Shown: in pieces, positions 55,825 to 64,000 of the stretch
Layout of the letters: each line of letters begins with the position of its first letter
How positions within the stretch are numbered: position 1 is the first letter of the stretch
NCBI RefSeq assembly: GCF_003473485.1
Contig: NC_053043.1
Location: forward strand, 14,475,001 to 14,539,000
Origin: Medicago truncatula
Lineage: Eukaryota; Streptophyta; Magnoliopsida; Fabales; Fabaceae
Reading direction: 5' to 3'
Length of the DNA: 64,000 nucleotides
Position numbers and translations under genes: made by a program
Notes under the pieces: model-generated
Database searches by the model: none
Seen by the model: only the letters and a program-made list of their open reading frames with translations
Told to the model about the DNA's origin: nothing

Positions 55825-55938
55825 CATCTTCTTCACAAAATGGCAATGCTTATAATACGACTGTAAGAGTGTAAGAGAGTATGAGAAACCAGTTGAAATG
55901 AGCTAAACCATCATCTTCTTCACAAAATGGCAATGCTT
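55825..55938 (+). repeat. 27-base direct repeat spanning the start of mTERF copy 9
   Basis: Exact 27-base repeats at 55825-55851 and 55912-55938, each containing caaaatggcaatgctt, i.e. the start codon context. The upstream copy opens MAMLIIRL and stops at 55866, forming a decoy upstream reading frame. Confidence 0.95.
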
Positions 55939-57090
55939 CGTTACATTATCTTCAATTACCATCATTACAGAGCATTTATCTCCAATAACCCCCACAAATC
56001 AATCCCTCTTTTCCCATTCCAATTTTCCCACAATTTCACTACTTCCCAATCAGACTCATTCACCGTCTCTTACCTCATTAACACAATTGGTTTCCCTCGT
56101 GAAGCAGCTCTCAAAGCTTCAAAACGACTTCGTTTCAACTCTCCACAAAAACCCAATTCAGTTTTCAATTTCTTCACAAACCTAGGTTTTTCAGATTCCA
56201 ATATACGCAGCATTATCATAAAACAACCACGCCTTCTTTCCTCAGATACCCACAATTCAATTCTTCCAAAGTTTCAATTTTTTCTATCCAAAGGTGCTTC
56301 ATCTTCTGAAATCGCTTGTTTGTTAGCAGCGAATCCCAGAATTTTACAGAATAGTTTGGAGAATAGAATAATTCCTCTTTTTGAATTTTATAAGAGGTTT
56401 TTTAAATCTGATAAAGCTACAATTTGCTGCATCATTCGAAATTTGATATCTTTGCCTTACAATCTTACTACTGTTAATGTTAAGTTATTGATTGATTATG
56501 GAGTTTGTGATTCCGCTATTGCTAGATTGCTTTTGACAAGACCAGCTATACTTGGATCAATTGATTTCATTAGTACTTTGGAGGAAGTTAAGGGTTTAGG
56601 GTTTCACCTTTCAACTTCAACTTTTGGGGCAGCTTTGGTTGCAAAGAAATGTATGAGTAAAACACTTTGGGATGAGAAAGTTGATGTTTTTAAGAAATGG
56701 GGTTGGACTGATGAAGATGTTATTCGAGCATTTAGAGGTCGTCCTGAATTGTTGTTGACTTCAATTGATAAGATTAATTTGGTGATCAGTTTTTGGGTTA
56801 ATCAATTGGGTTGGAATTCCTTGGCACTTTCTAAAAGGCCACGTATTTTTAGTTACAGTTTGCATAAAAGGATTGTTCCAAGGGCATTGGTTCTGCAGTA
56901 TCTTGTGATGAAAGGTTTGAGGAAAAAGAATGCAAGCTTGGTTGAACCGTTTGCTCCGTCTAAGGAAATGTTCCTAAGAAAATATGTTCTCAGTTTTAAG
57001 GAGGATTCTGATTATTTATTAAAGCTTTATGAGGAAAACGTAAATCTTGCATCCACCAAGGAGAACATTGACATGCCATTCACCAAATAG
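55927..57090 (+). CDS. mTERF family protein, group II, copy 9
   Basis: 387 residues from the second ATGGCAATGCTT at 55927. N-terminus MAMLRYIIFNYHHYRAFISN is basic and aromatic with no acidic residue until about position 43, consistent with organelle import. FTVSYLINTIGFPREAALKASKRLRF begins the repeat region; then KPNSVFNFFTNLGFSDSN, LPKFQFFLSKGASSSE, LEEVKGLGFHLSTSTFGAAL, FKKWGWTDEDVIRAF, FWVNQLGWNSLAL and IVPRALVLQYLVMKGLRKK. It is the most divergent group II member: the FLSQNVVL start is missing, and its LKASK segment is what the chimeric remnants at 44.6 and 52.5 kb carry. It ends MPFTK then TAG. The 3' flank is not obviously shared with the group I genes. Confidence 0.92.
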   Translation: MAMLRYIIFNYHHYRAFISNNPHKSIPLFPFQFSHNFTTSQSDSFTVSYLINTIGFPREAALKASKRLRFNSPQKPNSVFNFFTNLGFSDSNIRSIIIKQPRLLSSDTHNSILPKFQFFLSKGASSSEIACLLAANPRILQNSLENRIIPLFEFYKRFFKSDKATICCIIRNLISLPYNLTTVNVKLLIDYGVCDSAIARLLLTRPAILGSIDFISTLEEVKGLGFHLSTSTFGAALVAKKCMSKTLWDEKVDVFKKWGWTDEDVIRAFRGRPELLLTSIDKINLVISFWVNQLGWNSLALSKRPRIFSYSLHKRIVPRALVLQYLVMKGLRKKNASLVEPFAPSKEMFLRKYVLSFKEDSDYLLKLYEENVNLASTKENIDMPFTK

Positions 57091-58980
57091 GTGACTTCAT
57101 AATCTTGTTTTTGTAATGTAACATTAGCTTGTTAGTTCTTAAATTTTAAGTGCTTATTCTTTCAAGGCATTATATCTAGTAGATGTAAGAAAGCTCAAAA
57201 TGTTCTTGCATTTGATCGGGGAATGTTTTCTCATGGTGTTAGTTCTCCTTCCATATTTGTTCAGTCAAGAATCCTTAGTAGTATAAACAAACTATGTAAG
57301 CCGAGCAGGTGTGCTCAGATTCGTGATTAAAGCTTTAATTGTCTTTTTAAGCAAAGTTTAATTTTTAAGGGAGTTTCTATTACTCATATAATGTTATTGA
57401 ACAATTTTGCGGCCTTTTTTAATTTTGACTAGCAGTGTGGTTCAGTGTGTTCTTTCCTTTTCTCAAATTATCATACTTCTGGGAATGCGTTGTAAAAAGG
57501 GAAGGGATATATTTCTTAGAAGGCTTTTCCAGGTTTTAGCGTGCCTTTTCTGATGCTTGATTGTAGGGTAATGAGTGAATAAGTAAGCAAAAACACTGTG
57601 TGATGAGAAAATTGATGCCTATATAATAGTTAGGGGTAGTCCAAACACAACATTTTAAAATAATTTAGGAGGTGTTCAATTGAAAATCATTATAGTTTAG
57701 AGGCAAATGACACTGATAATCTGATATTGACATACAGTTCATCTGATGATGTTATGGAATGATATAACATCAATTTTTTTAAACTGACTAGTCTATTATA
57801 TTCCATTCCACTCTATTCCATCCTATAACAACAAACCAAACATACCCTAGATATTCTTTGAAGAAAAGGATCATTGAATTGAAGGGGTTCAGTGTTGTGC
57901 TCTGCTTGTTTCTTCTCTCGAAGGTCAAATAAACCACAGTGCAATCCCAATTACAACATGTGTTCTATAGAGGCTTTTCCTTGAAAAATTCAGTCTGATG
58001 TTGAGTTGAAAACATTGCTGAAATAAACAGGGACTCTGGTGGTATTTGACTGTCATTAAACATTCACGATATAAATTAAAGTTGTTTAGATTCGAGTTAT
58101 ATGTAGTCTTTTTTTGTATGCAGTCACTGCAGTTGGATCAATTTGCTGAATGCATCTAATGTTCCAAATTGGAAAGAAAAAAAAAACCAGTCTTTCTTGA
58201 TCCAATTTTTCGATACTGTCGTAACAAAAGCTGCTATGTAGCACTGGTGGTGTTGGATCCGAGGTCCATGACATCCTGTGGTCATGGAGAAGGCGATCGT
58301 GGTGGAAACCTAACCAAGTATCGTGTGACAATGATTTATGGCTCCGCCATCAGCAATGTTCATCACAAGGGTGGATGCTACACAACAAAGATATCCAACA
58401 TAAAAAACTACATCTTGGTGCCCGGATAAAAATAAAACTCATTAGCATTGCACGCTGTAAAACTCGATGGGATTTTTTTCTTCCATTCATTAATCCAAAT
58501 GATGGCACCTTATCAGAGAGAGTTCTAATACATCTGAATTTGATATTAAGACCATTCTGCTATGCAACACCTGCTCCATTGTAATGACAGAATTGCAAAA
58601 TTTCTATGCAACAGTTTTGCAAATCTGAGTTGAACACACAAATATGAATATGTTCACTTCTCAATTTGTTTGAACTTCATTAAGGCTAGAAAATAACATT
58701 TTTGTAAATCTGGTCTAACATCATAGAATATTATAAAAACTTCCTTAACAAAAATTTAATTTGTTTTTAACCCAACATAAATTGAATAACAATTTTTTAA
58801 ATGTTGGAATCCAAGATAAAAGCAACGAAAATCTAAATATAGAAATTAAATTTTGAGCTCATTTTTTTAAAGAGTTTTTATAATATTCTAAATATGTGTA
58901 TAAACAATCATGTGTTGAATCCCTTCCAAAAACAAAAATCGTATGTTGACTCAACATGGGTTAAAACTACTTGCAAGATA
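57091..58980. other. Gene-free region after copy 9
   Basis: No supported gene. 57625-57850 could be a degenerate MITE (taggggtagtccaaac ... aaccaaacataccctag). 58170-58430 has moderately GC-rich open frames on both strands that I cannot assign. Confidence 0.5.
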
Positions 58981-59528
58981 CTCCCTCCGTCCTTTGCTTT
59001 TTTTCACATTATTTAAAAAAATTGTTAGGGTAATTAATGTGTCTATTTTGTGTGTTAATATTACCGAATTATCATTTGTTTGTATGTATATTAAATTTGA
59101 TTTTTCATATTTCAAAACAAGTTAGTGGTACTCCCTCCGTCCCAAATTGTATGTCACTTTAGAAAAAATATTTGTCCCAAATTGTATGTCACTTTAGAAT
59201 ACCAATGAAACATTAATGTTACTTTTCCTATTATATCCTTAACTATTTATTACTCTTTATTTTTTCAATTCTTTCATTTATCTTTCCCATATCATTTATT
59301 AAGGATAATTTTGTAAAACAACTCATAATATCTCTTTCCCACACAATATTAATTACATTTCTTAATATGTGTGAAATGCCCAAAACGTCATACAATTTAG
59401 GACGGAGGGAGTATTAATTAGAGATGTGTTTAAGAAAAAATAATAAATGTATATAGTAACTTGAAAAAATATTTATATTTAAAGACAAATTTTTAATCAA
59501 AAATAAATGTTTATATATAGGGATGGAG
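58981..59528. mobile_element. Stowaway-like MITE (outer, split)
   Basis: Left end ctccctccgtcctttgc after TA (58979-58980); right end tagggatggag before TA (59529-59530). It is split by a second Stowaway-like element at 59131-59411. Confidence 0.7.
59131..59411. mobile_element. Stowaway-like MITE (inner, nested)
   Basis: 281 bases, CTCCCTCCGTCCCAAATTGT ... CAATTTAGGACGGAGGGAG, flanked by TA on each side. The first ~30 bases are duplicated in tandem (cccaaattgtatgtcacttt twice). Inserted into the older element 58981-59528. Confidence 0.88.
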
Positions 59529-59730
59529 TAATTTTGTAGGGACAATTTGATTTTTTTTGATGAAAAAAAAAAAGTTTGGTTGGATATATACTATCATCGT
59601 AGAATAATCAAACAAATTTAAATCTAAGAGTGATTAAAGTGCATGTTGACAAATTTTATAAAAACACAAACATGTTTTTATACGAGGATGATAGCAAAAA
59701 TTTATAACCTCTCGTCTCATTCTCATTACC

Positions 59731-60951
59731 ATGTTGAACAAATGGTTTCTCTCCCAGAATGTTGTTTTAGGTCTCATCACAACAAAAACAACAACCTCAA
59801 AATTCAACAACCCTCTTTTCAACCAACACTTCTCATTCCCATTTTCACTCACAAGATTCTGCACCACAACATCTCAATCTGAATCAGTCACACATCCATT
59901 CGCTGCATCTTATCTCATCAACAATTTTGGGTTCTCACATGAATCTGCTCTCAAAGCTTTCAACCTCAAGCAAGTTCGTTTCAATACCGCAGATAAACCT
60001 GATTCAGTCATCACCTTCTTTCAAAATCATGGCTTTTCACACGACAACATACGCATCATGATCAGAAGAGCACCATGGTTACTTTCATCACAACCCCACA
60101 AAAGGTTTTTGCCAAAGTTTCAATTTTTTCTATCCAATGCTGCTTCTTCCTCTGATATTGTTCCATTGTTAACTACAAACCCTAGAATTTTACGAAGTAG
60201 CCTGGACTTGGAGAAACAAATAATCCCTCTTTTTGAATTATTAAGTAGGTTCTTGAAAACCAACAAGGATATCATTCTTTGCTTAATTCGATATTGGACT
60301 GCATTTGCTACTAATCCCTATCACCTTATTGTGTCTAATATCAATTTGATGTCTGATTTTGGAGTTTCTGATAATGTTATTGGTAGTTTGCTTCAGTCAA
60401 GGCCGTCTATATTTGGTTCAAAGGATTTGATTAAGTCATTGGAGGAAGTTAAGGATTTAGGGTTTCATCCTTCAATGACTAATTTTGGGACTGCTTTGAT
60501 GGCCAAGAAATGTATGAGTAAAAAACTTTGGGATGAGAAAATTGATACCTTTAAGAAATGGGGTTGGTCTGATGAGGCTATTATTCGAGCATTTAGATGT
60601 CGGCCTGAATTGTTGTTGGCTTCAATTGATAAGATTAATTTGGTGATGAGTTTCTGGGTCAACCAATTGGGTTGGAATTCCTTGGCACTTACTAAAAGGC
60701 CACATATTTTTAGTTACAGTTTGGATAAAAGGATCACTCCAAGGGCCTCAGTTTTGCAATTTCTTTTAATGAAAGGTTTGCAAAAAAAGAATGCTAGCTT
60801 AGTTACACCTTTGAGTTATTCTGAAAATTTGTTTTTGCAGAAGTTTGTTTTCAGCTTTAAGGTGGACTCCGATTATCTATTAAAGTTATACGAGGAAACA
60901 ATGAAAATTGCATACCCAATGGAAAACAATGGCATGCCATTCACTAATTAG
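59731..60951 (+). CDS. mTERF family protein, group II, copy 10
   Basis: 406 residues starting MLNKWFLSQNVVLGL. Presequence to about residue 47 (LTRFCTTTSQSES), then SYLINNFGFSHESALKAF. Repeats: KPDSVITFFQNHGFSHDN, LPKFQFFLSNAASSSD, LEEVKDLGFHPSMTNF, FKKWGWSDEAIIRAF, FWVNQLGWNSLAL and ITPRASVLQFLLMKGLQKK, with the ending KIAYPMENNGMPFTN. From 59974 to 60474 the DNA is almost identical to copy 7, while sequence on both sides is clearly more diverged. After that tract the protein resembles copy 9 (RCRPELLLASIDKINLVMSF). KWGW is intact, unlike copy 7. This looks like the best-preserved group II gene with a standard start and end. Confidence 0.93.
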   Translation: MLNKWFLSQNVVLGLITTKTTTSKFNNPLFNQHFSFPFSLTRFCTTTSQSESVTHPFAASYLINNFGFSHESALKAFNLKQVRFNTADKPDSVITFFQNHGFSHDNIRIMIRRAPWLLSSQPHKRFLPKFQFFLSNAASSSDIVPLLTTNPRILRSSLDLEKQIIPLFELLSRFLKTNKDIILCLIRYWTAFATNPYHLIVSNINLMSDFGVSDNVIGSLLQSRPSIFGSKDLIKSLEEVKDLGFHPSMTNFGTALMAKKCMSKKLWDEKIDTFKKWGWSDEAIIRAFRCRPELLLASIDKINLVMSFWVNQLGWNSLALTKRPHIFSYSLDKRITPRASVLQFLLMKGLQKKNASLVTPLSYSENLFLQKFVFSFKVDSDYLLKLYEETMKIAYPMENNGMPFTN

Positions 60952-61350
60952 GTAATTTCATAATCTCTTTTGCAATGTAGCCTCAGCTTGTTAGTCATAA
61001 AATGCTAGTGCTTATTCTTTTTAGGCCAAGATAGAGGATGATCTAGCTGACTTGTTTTATTTGCTAACCTGGACCAGAGTACCTTATGATTTATCATATG
61101 CCTCATATCTAGTTGATAAAGAAAAACACGAATGGTCTTGTATTTATTTAGTCAGGGAATGTTTACTCATGGTGTTATTTTCCTTCCATGTTTGTTCAAT
61201 CATGAATCCATAGAAATATAAACAAATTATGTATGCAATTCTGCTCAATTAAATGATCGAAACTTTAAGCTTGAGATTATTCAGTACTTTGCCTATTTGC
61301 TTTTTATGTGGTTCTCTACACATCATCTTTATAAGGATTTTTCTATTATC
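60952..61350. other. 3' flank of copy 10
   Basis: AT-rich, no gene. It resembles the 3' flank of copy 9 (ttagttctta...tgcttattctttc, tttgttcagtcaagaatcc), then changes to group I-type DNA. Confidence 0.5.
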
Positions 61351-61497
61351 ACTCATACAACTTTATTAAATAGTTTGCGACCTTCTTTAAGCTTGAAGTT
61401 GTTTCCTGAAATGTTTAGAGAACATTTTGAGCATGAGGCTTCTTATCTTTTAAAGTTGTATGAGAAAAAACACAATCATGTATACACCACGGACTAA
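61351..61497 (+). pseudogene. mTERF group I C-terminal remnant
   Basis: Encodes an altered version of the last ~48 residues (…FEHEASYLLKLYEKKHNHVY, TTD), ending at a TAA, followed by the typical atgcatgtcatgattatattttcaggtattttagcc flank. No upstream repeats remain. Confidence 0.75.
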
Positions 61498-61652
61498 ACA
61501 TGCATGTCATGATTATATTTTCAGGTATTTTAGCCTTTATATGTTGCTGTTGTCCCTGATTCGAATTGAATTCATGTTTAGTAGTTAGTACAAAATATGT
61601 AGGAGCTAGATTAACCAACTTTATTTTGTTTTCTTATTTGGACAAATGTTTG

Positions 61653-61833
61653 AGGGGTAACCTTGGCGCAACTGGTAAAGTTGTTGTCATGTGACTGAAA
61701 GGTCACGGGTTCAAGTCCTGGAAACAGCCTCTTGTATAAAAAACAGGGTAAGGCTACGTACAATACACCAATAATGGTGGGACCCCTTCCCGGACCCTGC
61801 GTATGCGGGAGCTTTAGTGCACCGGGTTGCCCT
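61653..61833 (+). mobile_element. Au-type SINE, apparently complete
   Basis: 181 bases between perfect 19-base direct repeats TTATTTGGACAAATGTTTG (61634-61652 and 61834-61852). Box A tggcgcaactgg, box B-like gggttcaagtcc, internal cctggaaacagcctcttg, and 3' part ggaccctgcgtatgcgggag and gtgcaccgggttgcccttt. Length and 3' sequence fit the Au SINE family known across flowering plants. Confidence 0.9.
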
Positions 61834-61890
61834 TTATTTGGACAAATGTTTGTTTGTTGTCATTGATATTTTTCAAAATTGGGTTGTGTA

Positions 61891-61950
61891 TTGATTCATG
61901 CTCCCAACCCCACTTAGTGGGATAATGCTTGGTTGTTGTTGTTGTTGTGT
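61891..61950 (+). mobile_element. (TTG)n-tailed SINE fragment
   Basis: ccaaccccacttagtgggat, then aatgcttggttg and TTG repeats. Flanked by diverged gttgtgtat/gttgtatat. Absent from the homologous flank of copy 6 (about 39150-39180), so it is an insertion. Same tail as the fragment in the coding region of copy 8. Confidence 0.7.
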
Positions 61951-61952
61951 TG

Positions 61953-64000
61953 TATATCAGTCTTCATAATACCATATAATATTGCTACAGGTAAAAGTTG
62001 AAATTTTCTTGTATTTGTAGGCATGAAACTCTGTGTAATGAAAGTGTAATTAGGGTTGTGGTGCAATTGTTAAGACTTCTCAAACTTCAATATTGAATGT
62101 ACAATTGTTGTTGTTGATTACATTTATTTAATACACTTGGCAGTTAGCTTTATGCCAAAGTTAGGTCAGGTCATACATAAAACTTTATTTTGTCACATTT
62201 TGGTTTTATTTGCACCTTTTGGCCAACTATTATGGATTAAAATACATTGGCATTTTGTCAATGTTCTGTATTTTATGTGAGTACATTATGTGTTTGACAC
62301 CACACATGCTTGAGCACCTTGTTTCTCTGGCAAAATTTTGTAATATCCTTCCTAAAACCTTTACATGATTTGTTGAAAATTGCAACAGTTTCAGTTTTTG
62401 CATCTTCACACAATCTAATTTTGTCTTGGATGCTTCTAGTCTTCAATTGTTAGAGCTAAAATGATAACATGTTCTTGCTGTTGATTTAAATTTCTTACAT
62501 TTTATTAATTTCTTATTTTTTTTTAAGAGACATCTTCAGTTGTTTTATATGTGCTCGGTTATTGTAAATGAGCTATCCCTCTTTGCCCTCTAACTAAGCA
62601 ACTTCTATATTATTCTTATCTTGTTTATAGTTTGTGTTAGACTGTTAGTCATGCCCTATGCCCTCTTTTGTTGTCTTACTAATCTTAAAATCTATGATTC
62701 ATTTGTTTTTTACGACTGAAATTCTTAGTCGAGTTTATAAACTTGTTCTCACTTATATTTCAAGCTATAATCTTTATCCACGGCCGTTGCAGTCGCCATT
62801 GCTGATTTTTTGATCTATTTGTAGGTACTATGGTTGTAACAATCAATGTTACCTATTGCTTTGCTACATTGTTATCAGTTTTCAACTACCACTTTTCCTC
62901 TATAATCAAGCAGCAGCTTTGCAGAAATTAGTGTCAAGTTGTTGTATGGCAGAGACGAGTATCAAACGTCCGTGATTATAATTTGATGACCATTCTTGAT
63001 TCTAAAATCTAGCTAGGTATTGATTCTTTCAGCAACCATTTTTTGCATTGGAGCCAACTGATATGTTAATTTAGAAAATAGTTTTCACAGAATGCTAATA
63101 TGCCGCATTTCCATACACTGAAATTTGTTGTAACTCGTAGAAAAGCGGTCACAGATCCAACATAAATACTTCTTCAGTGAACCTTTAAAATCACGGCACA
63201 AAGCCATATGAACGTGTGTTTTCTTATACCACCGCCAAACTAAACAATGACCAAGTGTATGTTTGATTTTGCGGTAAGAAAAATTGAGTTTGAGTGAATT
63301 GATTCTTACTAAATGTGTGTTTGGTTATGCGGTGAAGAAAATTGATTTTGGTTGAATTTAAAAGTGAGTTGAATGAAAAGTGATTTGTGTTTGGATACCT
63401 TTACAATAAAAGTGATTTGTATTGTTTGGGTATTTCGTGTCAAAATTGTTTTTGGTTGTGTAAATGACCAAAATAGATTTCTCATATGTGTGCATTTAAA
63501 AAATATTTCATTTATTTTATTTGTTACAAATTTCATTTACATCTTTAGTTAGTTATTTAATTTTATGTTTCATCATTAAATTTATTACAATTGTGTAAAT
63601 ATTATTAAAAAAAACTTTATACGAAATTTTTTTTATCAAAAGAACTATCCGAGTAATTGACTATTAAGATTCATATTATTATTTTATAAAATTTAAAATT
63701 ATTGGGTTTTAAGGAAGGCTTTCAGATGGGCCTCAGTGGAACAAGAAAGCACCGTTTCTTCCCAATAACAGTGTCTTTCCTCTTCTTCAACCTTTGTCCT
63801 TGAAATTTCTGCAACACAAAAATAGTACCTTCACAACAACAACAAAAAATCATGCATACCAGCACAATGAGATGGAGTAGCGGGTTTCTCAAGGGATTTG
63901 TCAAATTTAAAAAAGTATATAAAAGAAACTGATGAGATTTGCGAGCAAAAGAGACAATGGGATGATATGTACTTCTGCGGTGGAAAGAATCAATTTCAAG
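61953..64000. other. Group I-type 3' flank and window end
   Basis: Homologous to 39180-40400 up to about 63150. 63240-63460 has repeated gtgtgtttggNtatgcggtNa words typical of hAT-like MITEs. On the minus strand 63722-63904 is a 60-codon frame (hydrophobic start, basic end KFQGQRLKKRKDTV) that might be an exon of a gene outside the window; not supported further. Confidence 0.5.

Noticed and set aside
58169-58429. 86-codon frame
   Set aside because: No recognisable family, overlapping frames on both strands, and no conserved paralogue in the window.

Overview
The window looks like a plant nuclear chromosome, most likely a legume of the Medicago/Trifolium type. The evidence is AT-rich intergenic DNA with long low-complexity stretches, intron-poor genes for plant mitochondrial transcription termination factor (mTERF) proteins, an F-box gene of the type common in Medicago, and plant-type MITEs, SINEs, a LINE and a solo LTR. 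No bacterial, viral or CRISPR features are visible. The legume assignment is inference from recognised families, not from a database match.

The window is built around a local array of mTERF genes. Nine have long intact reading frames: two on the minus strand (6.7-7.9 and 11.9-13.1 kb) and seven on the plus strand (16.3, 25.7, 33.2, 43.3, 51.1, 55.9 and 59.7 kb). A tenth at 38.3 kb is 5'-truncated, and three short remnants lie at 44.6, 52.5 and 61.4 kb. Two sequence groups are evident. Group I (6.7-39 kb) carries a CTNTSDS-like N-terminal junction and a C-terminus like LNLA(Y/H)T.DK. Group II (43-61 kb) carries LGFHPS in the middle, and three of its four members start like FLSQNVVL. Group II genes are followed by remnants of group I genes, so the array grew by repeated unequal exchange. 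A 501-bp near-identical tract shared by two group II genes points to recent gene conversion.

Several group I genes share not only coding sequence but kilobases of 3' flank, including a probable 3'-UTR intron of about 1 kb. The two minus-strand genes and the plus-strand gene at 16.3 kb are arranged head to head, and their 3' flanks are recognisably the same sequence in mirror orientation.

Between the mTERF genes lie an F-box gene broken by compensating frameshifts (45.3-46.6 kb), a small NPH3-domain remnant (47.8 kb), a possible membrane-protein gene with an in-frame stop (0.9-1.7 kb), a LINE remnant (28.3-29.6 kb) and a tandem 1.6-1.9 kb duplication (29.3-32.75 kb) that carries antisense plant-mobile-domain pseudogene pieces. 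Mobile DNA includes four copies of one MITE-like family with 9-bp target-site duplications, several SINEs with clear target-site duplications (one complete 181-bp Au-type element, and one fragment inside a coding region that rewrites an mTERF C-terminus), Stowaway-like MITEs (one nested pair) and a solo LTR of about 1.88 kb with a minisatellite inside.

Functionally the intact mTERF proteins are expected to enter mitochondria or plastids and bind organellar nucleic acid. The combination of local expansion, mosaicism, pseudogenes and a variable central segment resembles the birth-and-death evolution seen at fertility-restorer loci, but a restorer role here is a hypothesis only.
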